From contig PPHI01000085.1 of NCBI GenBank assembly GCA_002901265.1, positions 1-64,000 of the forward strand: a stretch of DNA of 64,000 bases, in the 5' to 3' direction. Shown in pieces: positions 1-9,280 of this stretch. Source of the stretch: Rhodopirellula baltica (GTDB lineage: Bacteria; Planctomycetota; Planctomycetia; Pirellulales; Pirellulaceae). Positions within the stretch are counted from its first letter, which is position 1; the number at the start of each line of letters is the position of its first letter. A program made the translations under genes and the position numbers. The notes under the pieces were generated by a model. The model worked only from the letters and a program-made list of their open reading frames with translations. It was not told the origin of the DNA and ran no database searches.

Positions 1-59
1 AATGTCGCCTATCGGATTTCACGGAACCTCTGTTTCCTAGTGATCGCATTTAATGTCAC

Positions 60-123
60 GGTTTGATTGGTGCGCGGTTTGATTGGTGCGCGGTTTGATT
101 GGTGCGCGGTTTGATTGGTGCGC
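60..123. repeat. 16-bp tandem repeat, four copies
   Basis: Four perfect head-to-tail copies of the unit ggtttgattggtgcgc, followed by a truncated fifth start (ggttga). The period is not a multiple of three and no convincing gene covers it. It is probably a slippage-prone non-coding repeat at the edge of the accessory region. Confidence 0.9.
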
Positions 124-191
124 GGTTGACTTGGACGATGAAGGCAATCCGATTCCTGGCAACCGGTTGCGAGTACGAGCACCGCGTTGCT

Positions 192-235
<44 letters not shown>

Positions 236-248
236 TTCAAGACAGTCC

Positions 249-414
249 GACGCCTGAGGTTCCCGCTGCCAATTCGCTACTCGCTACGGTTCGCAAATGC
301 GATCGGGTAAACTCGTCGTCAGCGACGAACTGCAAGCGGGCGTCCAGCGTAGGCCGCGAGCAGCTCGATGCACGTGAGCCGCCGAGTGGTGTACTATGAA
401 GTGCGGCGGCCACA
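249..414. repeat. Dispersed ~165-bp repeat, copy A
   Basis: This segment is clearly related to 1773-1947. Both share, in the same order, gacgcctg, a block around cgtcgtcagc-gaactgcaagc, cgtccagcgtag, a block around ctcgatgcacgtgagccgcc, and gaagtg. By eye most positions agree in the shared blocks. Each copy lies shortly upstream of a small orphan membrane-protein ORF. No coding function is seen. A cassette-recombination or regulatory role is only an inference. Confidence 0.75.
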
Positions 415-448
415 TAAACGAAATTGTTCGCGACTAAAGATCTGACGT

Positions 449-844
449 TTGAATACGCTGCCATCGTTGCCAGAAGACACCAATCCATACGTCGCACCGG
501 CCGAAGACACTGGCCGCTCCTCATCCGGGCGCGAGCCGTCCACTTGGCGACGCAATTTTGGGGCGCTTCGCGCGATCGTGTTGACATACTGCTCGATCGC
601 TGCAGTATTCGCGGTCTCACGCCATTCATTGCCGCCACCGATCGTGTATCCATTACTTCTCGCCGCCTTTTGCTGTTCAACATGGGCGAACTTTCAGATT
701 GGGCCGCGAATCGGTTGGTCGCAGGGCGGTCTGCCCATTATGATCGTCCTGGTATTCGGATGGACGTTTGCCTATGTCATCACATCTCTGATTGGTGCAG
801 ATGTTGTCTACTGGATTCTTGATCCCGACCGACTGTTGCACTAG
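449..844 (+). CDS. Small membrane protein with NPY-x-AP N-terminal motif, unknown function
   Basis: About 131 residues. The N-terminus carries DTNPYVAP, a short motif that often opens small membrane proteins in planctomycetes (family knowledge). It is followed by a charged linker and three hydrophobic stretches at roughly residues 40-55, 66-85 and 97-122, so an inner-membrane location is likely. The start is a TTG; no strong ribosome site is visible and a slightly later TTG is possible. It sits alone between repeat copy A and a spacer, on the same strand as the next small ORFs. No enzyme motif is recognised. Confidence 0.55.
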   Translation: MNTLPSLPEDTNPYVAPAEDTGRSSSGREPSTWRRNFGALRAIVLTYCSIAAVFAVSRHSLPPPIVYPLLLAAFCCSTWANFQIGPRIGWSQGGLPIMIVLVFGWTFAYVITSLIGADVVYWILDPDRLLH

Positions 845-1063
845 ACGGAAAGGGCTCGCGATAGGCGGCGAACCACGGTTGCAATGGAGGTCGCGAATTG
901 ACGTTTCTTGAAGTGGAGAGTCGTATGCGCGGCCCTTCTGAACCCTGTCGTTTGCCGACTTAATCGATGCGTGCACGCGAAGATCGGGAGTCGCGTTTGA
1001 TTGAAGGGTTTCGTCCACCGCCCGGCCTCGGTGTCGGCCAAACTTCGTCCTTAGAGATTCAAT
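845..1063. other. Spacer with fragment resembling the inter-ORF repeats
   Basis: No gene is seen. Near 867-885 there is ggcggcgaaccacgg, and ggcgaacca recurs at about 2449 after the last small ORF. Together with the hairpin at 1523-1551 this suggests degenerate copies of a recurrent spacer element separating the small ORFs. The similarity is short and was judged by eye. Confidence 0.3.
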
Positions 1064-1441
1064 TTGACAGTAACAACGCAGCGAACGGAAAAGCGACGAC
1101 TTCGACGAGGGACCGGACTGGAGACGCTTGTTGACATGGTGGCGATTGGGTCACTTATGCTCGGCTCGCTCATTGCCGTCGGGCTGCTCCTGACATTTTC
1201 CTGGTGGGGCCTTGTCGCATCAATGTCTGCGGCAATTGGCGCATTTTTGAGTTGGCTCCTGTTTCGATGCCTTGCGGAACACTTGCGTCTGCAGAAGAAA
1301 ATCGCTGGGTGTGATTTTGAAGGGACGATCACAGGACCGTACGAGGAGACTATTTGGGCATGCGGAAATTGCGGCCAGATGCTGCACACTGACCTTCGTT
1401 GCGATTCTTGTGGCGCAGAAATTGCCTCGGATGACAATTGA
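1064..1441 (+). CDS. Small membrane protein with C-terminal zinc-ribbon-like Cys pairs
   Basis: About 125 residues: a basic N-terminus, two adjacent hydrophobic helices at roughly residues 27-47 and 50-68, then a soluble tail with two CxxC pairs (CGNC and CDSC) spaced about 13 residues apart. That is the layout of a zinc ribbon, and it predicts a membrane-anchored metal-binding knuckle. The start is TTG; an ATG lies further in, just before the first helix. It has no recognisable family name and belongs to the cassette-like block. Confidence 0.55.
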   Translation: MTVTTQRTEKRRLRRGTGLETLVDMVAIGSLMLGSLIAVGLLLTFSWWGLVASMSAAIGAFLSWLLFRCLAEHLRLQKKIAGCDFEGTITGPYEETIWACGNCGQMLHTDLRCDSCGAEIASDDN

Positions 1442-1522
1442 CCGTTTTAAACAACCGTAATCGCTGGCACGATTTCGATGGGCCCAGGCGGCGGATCGCG
1501 CGTTCGTTTGAATCAAAGTCTA

Positions 1523-1551
1523 AATGCCGCCGTTGGAGCATCGGCGGCGTT
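1523..1551. other. 10-bp stem hairpin between small ORFs
   Basis: The arms aatgccgccg and cggcggcgtt pair with one G-T wobble around a 9-base loop. No T run follows, so it is not a classical terminator. It lies between two small same-strand ORFs, where an integron-type attC site would be expected, but the canonical GTTRRRY core is not matched (gttatcg is present instead). Confidence 0.5.
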
Positions 1552-1574
1552 ATCGCAGTTGATTGACGTGAATT

Positions 1575-1793
1575 GTGTTGACCACGGAAGCGACTTCGGT
1601 GCGTGGCTTTTCTCTCGCTGAACTGATGAGCTACGCATTCGCATGGGCGTATGTTCTCTCGCTCGTTGGGTTAGAGTGGGAGGACACTCACGTGTGGTTG
1701 GCAGTGCCGGGGGTATTGGCGCTCGTTTTGCCAGGACCGCTGATCGAGCAGGAGCAGGATTCAAGACCATTTGACGCCTGGTGTTCCGGCTGA
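1575..1793 (+). CDS. Possible very small membrane protein
   Basis: A 72-codon frame starting at GTG with two hydrophobic segments (about residues 18-33 and 41-56) and no known motif. Its last six or seven codons run into repeat copy B, so the true end may be an artefact of the repeat. It is kept because size, strand and character match the neighbours, but chance is a real alternative. Confidence 0.3.
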   Translation: MLTTEATSVRGFSLAELMSYAFAWAYVLSLVGLEWEDTHVWLAVPGVLALVLPGPLIEQEQDSRPFDAWCSG

Positions 1794-1947
1794 TAGTTCG
1801 CGACTCGTTACCCTTCGCAATGCCGATCGGCTAGACTTGTCGTCAGCGGCGAACTGCAAGCTGTCGTCCAGCGTAGATCGCGAACAACTCGATGCACGTG
1901 AGCCGCCGAGTTGTGTTCAATGAAGTGGTCAGTCATTTGCTGCGGCC
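1773..1947. repeat. Dispersed ~165-bp repeat, copy B
   Basis: Second copy of the element at 249-414, same orientation, about 1.5 kb downstream. Shared blocks include gacgcctg, gaactgcaagc and ctcgatgcacgtgagccgcc. A further small membrane ORF follows at 2058, just as one follows copy A. Confidence 0.75.
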
Positions 1948-2057
1948 ACGCGATTGAAATCGTTCGCCGGGGGGATTCCGTAGAAGCTAACGCGAATCGC
2001 TTTCCGTCGTACCAGGAGCCTATCGGTGATTTTTGCTGACTAATCTTGCCATACGAA

Positions 2058-2396
2058 ATGAACGCTACACAATCGCCATCACAGACATTTGCAATCCTTT
2101 CGGTTTTTGGTTTTTTTAGCGGTTTTGTGTTCATCTGCGTCGTAACCAAAGCAGATTTCCCCAACAGCCCTGCTTTGGAAATTGCGCTCTCTAGTTTGGT
2201 CCCACCTGTACCAGCCGCATTGCTATGCGCTGGAGTCGGTTGCTGGTACGTCCACGGGGCCCAGCGTGTCGACTCTCTAAACAGCTCCGAGTCATCAGTC
2301 TTTGTTATTGCTGCAGTTTGTGCGATTGCGTCGGTACTACTCACTATCGTTGGAGCGACTGCGATTGGCGTCTCGGGGTGGGCTACGGTCAAATGA
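2058..2396 (+). CDS. Small four-helix membrane protein, unknown
   Basis: About 112 residues from the ATG at 2058; a TTG twelve bases upstream is possible. Three or four hydrophobic segments cover roughly residues 8-30, 40-64 and 76-105, so it is almost entirely membrane-embedded. No motif or family is recognised. It is the last of four small same-strand ORFs at the left end, and the sulfatase gene beyond it runs the other way. Confidence 0.5.
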   Translation: MNATQSPSQTFAILSVFGFFSGFVFICVVTKADFPNSPALEIALSSLVPPVPAALLCAGVGCWYVHGAQRVDSLNSSESSVFVIAAVCAIASVLLTIVGATAIGVSGWATVK

Positions 2397-2623
2397 ACGC
2401 GAACTCTGTCGGATGTATCGCTTGAGTTGTTTCGCTACCGCAGATTCGGCGAACCATCGATTCCCTATAGGTCAGAAGTCAAGAGGATTGGTGGCAAGCG
2501 AGCCGATTCATCGAGTTCGCGTTGAGCCACTGCGGTTTGCACGCAACGTTCGATGGCGTCTTCTAAGTTGAATGTCGGGCTACGCGTTTCACGAATGCCC
2601 CTCATCTAAGATCGTTTTGCGGA

Positions 2624-4477
2624 CTAGTCGATGCGGCGAAGCATCAGTAGACGCATTTCACAAACCTGGCTGCCCGGAATTTCAGTCGCACGAAGCGTTA
2701 GCGTATGCTGACCAGGAGTTACTGCGATGGTCCCCAAGGTGATCGGTTGCCAACGCTTGACGTCACCTTCTTGACGTTCGACTCGGTCATGGGCCGCGCC
2801 GACGAAAGGGCTTTCGGCTGGCCGATCGATTTGCGTGGCAAGCCGTGAATCACCAAGCGTCAAATCGATCGTTGCGCCGACATCCGACTTTGGGCAAGCG
2901 TAGTACATCTGCACTTCGTATCGTCCGGACGACAACGCCTCGACATCCCACTGGATTTTGTCGGAAACGTCAGACCAGTTCTTTAGGTAGGTGCAGTTGG
3001 GGAATCGATTGCTGCGTTTGATTTGGCCGCTAAAGGTCGCGTCTCGCGCGGGTAACTGCGTCCAAACTGCGTCGGGATGCGCGATCGTGAACGGGCGCGA
3101 TTTCGCGGAACCGTTTTCCTTTGCGGTTTCAGTCTCCCACCGCTGTAGCTCTTTGGACAGGTGAACTGCGATGTCGGGGCGTTTGCTGGCGATGTCCGTT
3201 TGTTCGTTGCGATCGTTCTCGATGTCGTAGAGTTCTCCGCTGCTGTGGAGACGGTACTTTTGAGTTCGTGCGGTGCTGCGGTTTTTCCAACTGCCGAACA
3301 GGATGCGATCGTCAGCGGACAGGCTTCGTGTTGCACCGGCGAGTTCTTTCGCGAGTGAGATGCCGTCGATTGGTTTTCCGTCGCGTTGTATCGATTGCCA
3401 ATCGAGTCCGGCAAGTTCAGACAAAGTGGGCAGCAAGTCGATCGCGCCGCTGACGGTGCGGATCTTGGTCCCGGCGGCAATTTGACTTGGGAATCGAATG
3501 ACGAGTGGTGAACGCAAGCCGCCTTCGTTGGTCGAACCTTTGCGACCTTTCATGCCGCCGTTGAATCGCCATCCGTTGGGACCATTGTCGCTGAAGTAGA
3601 CGACGATTGTGTTGTCGGCTTTGCCGGTCGATTGGAGGTGTTCGATTAGTCGCCCGACGTTGTCATCGATGTTCTTGCACATCGCCAGTGCTGCGCGCGT
3701 ATGCGGCGTGTCTTGTTTCGCGGCGTTGGCTGGTGTCGGGTCTGGTGTGATCGGTTGGTCTTTGAAAGCGTTCCAGTATTCGTCAGGGACCTGCATGGGG
3801 GAGTGCGGCGTGTTGTACGGCAGGTACACAAAGAACGGCTTTTCATCCGACTGGTCAATGAAGTCGATCGCGTGATCGGTCAGGTCGTCAATGATGAAGC
3901 CTTTGCCGTGTGTGATCTGTCCGTTGTGTTCCAGCATCGGGTCGAAGTAGAGTCCCCAATGGCCGCTGCAAAAACCATAGAACTCGTCGAAGCCGCGGGC
4001 GTTGGGGTGGTACGGCCACTGCATGCCGCTGTGCCATTTTCCGAAGGCGGCGGTGTTGTAGCCGGCATTGTTGAATCGCTGGGCGATCGTCTGTTCGTCG
4101 GCGCTAAATCGTTCACCGCCTGACGAGGTGCTGTAGACGCCCATGCGATTGTGGTAGCGACCGGTGAGGAACTCGGCGCGGGTCGGGGAGCAGACGGCAC
4201 AGACATAGAAGTTGGTGAACTGTGCGCCATCGCGGGCGAGCGAATCGATGTTCAGCGTTTGGAGATTGGGATTGCCATGCAGGCTAAGGTCGCCCCAGCC
4301 TTGATCGTCCGCCAAGATGACGAGCACGTTTGGACGTGTTGTCGGCGTGTCCGCGTTTGCCGAATTGGGGAGGGTGGTGAGCGTTATCAGCAGCAGCGTG
4401 AGTGCAGTCACCGGCGGACTGAAACGGGAGTTGCAAAAACGTCGGGCGGCGGGACGTGACGCTGGCAGACGGTTCAT
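2624..4477 (-). CDS. Secreted arylsulfatase, S1 family, with C-terminal beta domain
   Basis: Hydrolyses sulfate esters, most likely of algal polysaccharides, outside the cytoplasm. About 617 residues from the ATG at 4477. A cleavable-looking signal peptide (about 1-42) is followed by the alkaline-phosphatase-fold domain with metal-binding DDQGWGD (about 57-63) and the signature CSPTR with Cys96, the residue that sulfatase-maturing enzyme converts to formylglycine. HNGQ and DNGPN metal-site motifs follow. The last ~130 residues (from about 480) form a separate domain with a carbohydrate-binding-like pattern (RYEVQMYYACP, PGQHTLTL). The gene stands alone on this strand. The true substrate cannot be told from the sequence. 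Confidence 0.93.
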   Translation of the reverse strand: MNRLPASRPAARRFCNSRFSPPVTALTLLLITLTTLPNSANADTPTTRPNVLVILADDQGWGDLSLHGNPNLQTLNIDSLARDGAQFTNFYVCAVCSPTRAEFLTGRYHNRMGVYSTSSGGERFSADEQTIAQRFNNAGYNTAAFGKWHSGMQWPYHPNARGFDEFYGFCSGHWGLYFDPMLEHNGQITHGKGFIIDDLTDHAIDFIDQSDEKPFFVYLPYNTPHSPMQVPDEYWNAFKDQPITPDPTPANAAKQDTPHTRAALAMCKNIDDNVGRLIEHLQSTGKADNTIVVYFSDNGPNGWRFNGGMKGRKGSTNEGGLRSPLVIRFPSQIAAGTKIRTVSGAIDLLPTLSELAGLDWQSIQRDGKPIDGISLAKELAGATRSLSADDRILFGSWKNRSTARTQKYRLHSSGELYDIENDRNEQTDIASKRPDIAVHLSKELQRWETETAKENGSAKSRPFTIAHPDAVWTQLPARDATFSGQIKRSNRFPNCTYLKNWSDVSDKIQWDVEALSSGRYEVQMYYACPKSDVGATIDLTLGDSRLATQIDRPAESPFVGAAHDRVERQEGDVKRWQPITLGTIAVTPGQHTLTLRATEIPGSQVCEMRLLMLRRID

Positions 4478-4593
4478 CAAAAGGCCCTCGGGGACAGGTT
4501 GCGAGGGGCGTCAGTATAAGCGTCAGCTTCGACGCGATGTTGCCATGCGAATGGCATTGTGAGCGTTCGCAATGTGAGTCGCGTTGTAAAACG

Positions 4594-7467
4594 CTAAGGC
4601 GGCGAACGTGATGCTGCGGCTTCGATTTTGTCCTGCCCCTGTAATTTTCCCTGCGACTTTCCCTGTGAGTGTGGGTTGCGTTGTCCCTGGTCACTGCAGA
4701 CTTGATGAAGGGTCGCGTTGAGGTCTGCCAAACGGAATGGCTTGGCGATGCAGGCGTCGGGGCGATAGGCGCAGTCTTGCAGTCGTTGTTGAACTTCATT
4801 GACCACCCCGCTGCAGATCACGACGGGTAGGTCGGGTTGGTATTGTTTGATGCGTTCGAGCGTTTCGGATCCGGAGACGAGTGGCATGATCAAGTCCAGG
4901 ATCACGACATCCGGCGTCAGTCCGTCGACTAGCTTTTGGATTGCGTCGGTGCCGCAGCCGACGGCGGTGACGTGGTGCCCGAGCGTTTCGAAGCTTAGTG
5001 TGGCGACCCGGCGAACCTCTTCGTCATCGTCGACGAGCAGAATATGGAATGGGGCCGTCGTTTCTTCTGTGATCGACGCGGGGGAATTGGCGAGATTGGC
5101 GGCTGGGGGAATTGCCGATGCGATCGCTGAGGAGAGCGGTGCGGTGTGTCGCTTGTGAGGCTTTGCCACGAACGATTCGCCATCGAGTGACTTGGCGCGG
5201 ATGTCTTCGACAGGCAGTTCGATCGTAAACGTCGTGCCCGCGTCAGGCTGGCTGACGCACTCGATTTCGCCACCGTGTTGTTTGATGATCCCGTAGGCAA
5301 GGGAAAGTCCAAGGCCGGTTCCTTCGCCAACCTTTTTGGTTGTGAAGAACGGTTCGAAGATTCGCGATTGCGTTTCCTCGTCCATTCCCATGCCATCGTC
5401 TTGGCATTGGATGATGATCGAGCCAGGGCGGTTGGGTGAATGGGCGAACTTCGTCACCAAGCGGATCGTGCCGGCGTCGTCTTCGTAAGCGTCTTTTGCG
5501 TTGAAGCAGAGGTTCAGTAGGACTTGTCCAAGTTGCGTGTGATCGAAGCGGCAGGCGGGAAGGTTGGGCGCGAGCGTGGTGATGATCTTGATGTCCGGGG
5601 AAAACGTCGATCGCGCCAACAGTACCGTTTCCTCGACGATTTCGTTGATATCGCCGGGCAGGAGTTCGACATTGGTTTGTCTGGAAAATCCGAGCAGCGA
5701 TCTGACCAGCTTGGTTGCTTGGTGGGTGCAGCGTTTGGCCGAGTGGAGGCATTCGATGCTGTTTCCGCTGTGCGTGTTTTCGGCGCGCTCGATCAATTCC
5801 AGATTGGACGAGATCCCGGTTAGCAGGTTGTTGAAGTCATGGGCGACACCACTGGTAAGACGTCCGAGCGCATCGAGTTTTTGGCTTTGCACCAGTTGCG
5901 ACTGCAATTGTCGATTGTCGTTCGCGGTGCGTTGCAGGCGAAGCCAGAGCGTGGCGAAACAGACCATGCCAAGCGTGCAGATGGTCGCGATGGTGCCAAG
6001 CCCGGCGACGGCGATGGAGGGTGAGAATTGCCACCAGCGCGAGACCACATGGATGTCGTCGATCGTTGGAACTTCGATCGCCAGGAATGGTTGCACGTCC
6101 TCGTTCGGTGCAACGTCTTTGTCGCTGATCGGGACAGCCAGTCCGGTCACGGATATCAGTTGCGCGGTTGGCAGATCGAGGTTGCGGACATCGCTGGTTG
6201 CGGAGTCAAGTTTGGCGACAAAGTCGATGCCTTGGTCACGGAGCGTGATGTAGGTGTTGTCGCCATCACGGTGTGTCGAGATATAGGTGCCCGTCAGCTT
6301 TGCCCGCATCGGAAGTTCGGGCAAGTCAATCGTTTTGATGTTTGTTGTTGACGGAGGCATAAGGCGACGTTTGCCGTGCGCCGCCACGTACACGCTTTGG
6401 AATTCGTGCGGACCGGTTTTGTAGACGTAGGCATCGACCAAGTTACCGACGAGGGAGGCATCGATGATTGCCGAGTCAACAACGATGCTTTCACCGTTGC
6501 GTTCAATCAGATAGTGCTTCTTTGGGACGACTTCGACGATTTGGCCGTTGAGATGATAAAGCGAGGTACCTGCCGGAGCTTGCCTTGCGTCGGCATAGCT
6601 GGTGGGCATCGTCGGCAACTGCAGTGCGGACTGGAACGACGATTCGCCTGCGGAACGAAGAGGCGGGTCTTCTTCGTTGGTAAAGAAGATGTATCGCGTC
6701 GGATTCCAGTCAGTGTCCATTTCGCAGCTTAACGTGCCGCTGATTTCGACCGTGCGGTTAAGCAGACGCTCCCATTCGAAGTAATGCGATTCGTCACGCC
6801 GCTGAATAACGAAGTCCGCGTTGCGAGACGTGCAGAGGCCTTGCCAGAGGCTGCCAACATGAATGATTTCGCGAAGCTTGCCATGGGTGCGGACATAGTG
6901 TGACCAGAGTTCGCCGACGTTGAGCTCGCTGATGTGAACGGCGCGAGATGAAATCTGAAGTGGTTCGTCAAGGATTTCAATCTCGTCGGCAACGACAAAG
7001 AAGTGATCAATTTTTAACTGACCACGAATGCGAATTTGTGTACCAGGTGGGAGGCGTTGATGTTGCCGGAAGTATTCGGGAGGGGCTTCTAGATAAAGTG
7101 CGTCAAACTGATCTTCGACAAAGATATCCGTGTCGCGAATGTCCCAGTAATTGACCGTCGCCTTGAAATCGACGGGGACCGATTTCAGGGTCGGGTGATC
7201 GTAGAGTCGCGTTGCTTGCCGCAGGTCGGTGATTAGCAATTCGCCCGCTTCGGCCTGCTCCACAACCGCCTGCGTCGCGGGCGGTGTGAGGTGGTCGTGG
7301 GGATCGGTGTCGTGCGCCGATGCGATCGACGACAATCCGAGAGGCGAGAGGATGAGGGAGAACGCGATCGCGAGCCAGTGAATCGCGCCGGCCGGCGCGA
7401 AACCAGTCTGGCGTCGAGGCGCCAGATTGGTTGTTATTGTCTGGCGTGAGATCGCAAACATTGGCAT
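4594..7467 (-). CDS. Hybrid sensor histidine kinase with large extracytoplasmic region and REC domain
   Basis: 957 residues. A signal-peptide-like segment (about 28-51) precedes a ~430-residue extracytoplasmic region of short beta-rich units that resemble repeated OB-type folds. A TM helix lies at about 483-510, then a HisKA dimerisation domain with phospho-accepting His543 (VAHDFNN), a HATPase_c domain with N box (FNAKDA, ~655), G1 (DDGMGMD, ~690) and G2 (GTGLGLSL, ~716), and a C-terminal receiver with acidic pair VDDDEE (~813) and Asp858 (VILDLIMP). It should sense an envelope signal and phosphorylate its own receiver. No output regulator gene is adjacent, so the downstream partner is unknown. 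Confidence 0.93.
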   Translation of the reverse strand: MPMFAISRQTITTNLAPRRQTGFAPAGAIHWLAIAFSLILSPLGLSSIASAHDTDPHDHLTPPATQAVVEQAEAGELLITDLRQATRLYDHPTLKSVPVDFKATVNYWDIRDTDIFVEDQFDALYLEAPPEYFRQHQRLPPGTQIRIRGQLKIDHFFVVADEIEILDEPLQISSRAVHISELNVGELWSHYVRTHGKLREIIHVGSLWQGLCTSRNADFVIQRRDESHYFEWERLLNRTVEISGTLSCEMDTDWNPTRYIFFTNEEDPPLRSAGESSFQSALQLPTMPTSYADARQAPAGTSLYHLNGQIVEVVPKKHYLIERNGESIVVDSAIIDASLVGNLVDAYVYKTGPHEFQSVYVAAHGKRRLMPPSTTNIKTIDLPELPMRAKLTGTYISTHRDGDNTYITLRDQGIDFVAKLDSATSDVRNLDLPTAQLISVTGLAVPISDKDVAPNEDVQPFLAIEVPTIDDIHVVSRWWQFSPSIAVAGLGTIATICTLGMVCFATLWLRLQRTANDNRQLQSQLVQSQKLDALGRLTSGVAHDFNNLLTGISSNLELIERAENTHSGNSIECLHSAKRCTHQATKLVRSLLGFSRQTNVELLPGDINEIVEETVLLARSTFSPDIKIITTLAPNLPACRFDHTQLGQVLLNLCFNAKDAYEDDAGTIRLVTKFAHSPNRPGSIIIQCQDDGMGMDEETQSRIFEPFFTTKKVGEGTGLGLSLAYGIIKQHGGEIECVSQPDAGTTFTIELPVEDIRAKSLDGESFVAKPHKRHTAPLSSAIASAIPPAANLANSPASITEETTAPFHILLVDDDEEVRRVATLSFETLGHHVTAVGCGTDAIQKLVDGLTPDVVILDLIMPLVSGSETLERIKQYQPDLPVVICSGVVNEVQQRLQDCAYRPDACIAKPFRLADLNATLHQVCSDQGQRNPHSQGKSQGKLQGQDKIEAAASRSPP

Positions 7468-7578
7468 CGCGAAGGACCCTCAAACGAACGGAGGTAAGCG
7501 GTTTCGTCGAACCGCACGGCAAATAGGTCGTTCTATGATTAGCGATTACCTCGTGAAGTTGCGAAGGAGTTAACTGGC

Positions 7579-9030
7579 TCAGGCCAGTTCGGGCACTTCG
7601 TAGCCAGGGCGGTACTGACGTTTGAGCAGTGGGTTGGCCAGTTCAGCATCGGTGCCAACGAATTGCTCCGTTTCTGGATCCAATTCCAGCATCGGGCTGA
7701 GTTTGATTTCGTTGTCGGTGAGTTTCAAGCCATGGGCACCAAGGTGTGATTCCATTTCGCCAAGCAATTCTTTCCACTGGGGGAGGTCGACTTGGTTTGC
7801 GGTCGCTGGCTCGTATGCCTGGCCGGCTTGGAATGCGATGTTGGCGAGATTGCACCACCCGGTGCTGTCGTTGCCGACTTCGATTTCGGCGTTGAGGATT
7901 GATCGGTCGCCGGCTCGCAACGCGTCGATGAAGTTCTGTTGGTGGCGGACATCACCGCTGCCACGGAACTCGCGAATTTTCTTGCCATCGTTATCGAATG
8001 CGACCGCGCGTCCACGTTGGCCTTCGAAGCGACCGCCTTCACAGTAGGCCATGTATCCGCTGGACGGACCGGGGTTGGCGGGGCTGCCTTTGGCGCCCGG
8101 TGCAGCCGGCAGGTTGCTGAGCCCGATCACGACGGGGATGGAACCAGTGTCGAAGTATGCGAAGTGGACGTTCGGGGTTTCGCCGGCGTCGTTGTAAACC
8201 ACGCGACCGCCGCCACCGAGAATTCGTTTTGGCAGCGCGACGCTGTCTTGGAAGATGTTGTTGCGGCAGTCGTCCAGGACGTGCACGCCCCAGTTGCCCA
8301 TTTCGCCAGACCCGGTGTTCCAGTCCCAGTGCCAATCGTAGTGGAGGCTGTTGCGGTAGAGCGGTTCGTCGGCAGCCGGCCCAAGCCACAGGTCATAGGC
8401 AACGTTTTTATCGATCGAGAGTGGCGTGTCGCGTTTTCCGATCGCACCACGAACACCATAGCGGTTCACACGGGCGGCTTTGATTTCGCCCAACGCTTTT
8501 TCTTCGTGCAGGAACTTTTTGATTTCCGCCTGCATCGGGTCAGACCGCTGTTGGGTCCCGAGCTGGCAAATGCGGTTGTATTTTCGTGCCGCAGCGACGG
8601 TCTGCTTGCCTTCCCATTGGCTGTGGGAGAGTGGTTTTTCGACGTAGACGTCTTTGCCGGCTTCCATTGCCCAAATGGCGGCCAAGCAATGCCAATGATT
8701 GCAGGTGGCGACCACGACGGCATCAATACTTTCCGAAGCGATCAATTCACGCAGATCGGTCCAGCCTTGGGCTTTGGGGAACCGACGTTGTGCCGCACCC
8801 AATCGTTTTTCATCGACGTCGCAAAGGCCGGCAACGTTGATGCCTTCGACTTTGGAGAATTGACCCATCAAGTCTTGCGAACGCCCGCCACAGCTGATGA
8901 ATCCGAGGTTGATTTCATCGTTGGCGTTGGCCGCCCAGGATTTGCGTGCGGGCAGCGAGGTGGTCAATGCGACACCGGCCGCGGCGGCGAGCGAGGTTCC
9001 AACAAAGCGTCGGCGATTGAGATTCGTCAT
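7579..9030 (-). CDS. TAT-exported Gfo/Idh/MocA family oxidoreductase
   Basis: About 483 residues from the ATG at 9030; the frame is open further upstream but only this start puts the twin-arginine signal (NRRRF, then an Ala-rich stretch to about residue 35) at the N-terminus. A Rossmann domain follows with the EKP motif (YVEKPLSHS) typical of Gfo/Idh/MocA dehydrogenases, then the alpha/beta C-terminal domain. These enzymes are NAD(P)-dependent sugar or inositol oxidoreductases and are expanded in planctomycetes, often exported. The nucleotide-loop sequence GFISCGGRS departs from strict GxGxxG. The substrate is unknown. Confidence 0.88.
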   Translation of the reverse strand: MTNLNRRRFVGTSLAAAAGVALTTSLPARKSWAANANDEINLGFISCGGRSQDLMGQFSKVEGINVAGLCDVDEKRLGAAQRRFPKAQGWTDLRELIASESIDAVVVATCNHWHCLAAIWAMEAGKDVYVEKPLSHSQWEGKQTVAAARKYNRICQLGTQQRSDPMQAEIKKFLHEEKALGEIKAARVNRYGVRGAIGKRDTPLSIDKNVAYDLWLGPAADEPLYRNSLHYDWHWDWNTGSGEMGNWGVHVLDDCRNNIFQDSVALPKRILGGGGRVVYNDAGETPNVHFAYFDTGSIPVVIGLSNLPAAPGAKGSPANPGPSSGYMAYCEGGRFEGQRGRAVAFDNDGKKIREFRGSGDVRHQQNFIDALRAGDRSILNAEIEVGNDSTGWCNLANIAFQAGQAYEPATANQVDLPQWKELLGEMESHLGAHGLKLTDNEIKLSPMLELDPETEQFVGTDAELANPLLKRQYRPGYEVPELA

Positions 9031-9280
9031 TGCGTGGAGGGTGATCAGGGTGGGTGGGAATCGGAAGGCGGTAAAACCGTTCCTTATCATACCCTCAAAA
9101 CCCAAATCTGTCTCGCAAGGCATTGCGGGAACGTTCCGCCCCCGTTTTTGCTGCGGAGGCGTCCCTTGTGATGTCGTCTGCGATGTCGTCGCGCAAGGCG
9201 ACCGACTACCACGGAGCGTTTGGCCGCCTGGGGCGTCCGGGCTGCGGCGTTGAATTGGGTTGCCGAATCAGTTGGTTGGC

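Noticed and set aside
1523-1551. Rho-independent terminator
   Set aside because: Stem is good but there is no T run on either side; kept only as an unexplained hairpin.
7939-9171. Plus-strand frame of 410 codons opposite the oxidoreductase gene
   Set aside because: It is the mirror of a clear Gfo/Idh/MocA gene; its amino acids show only the shadow composition expected from high GC third positions.
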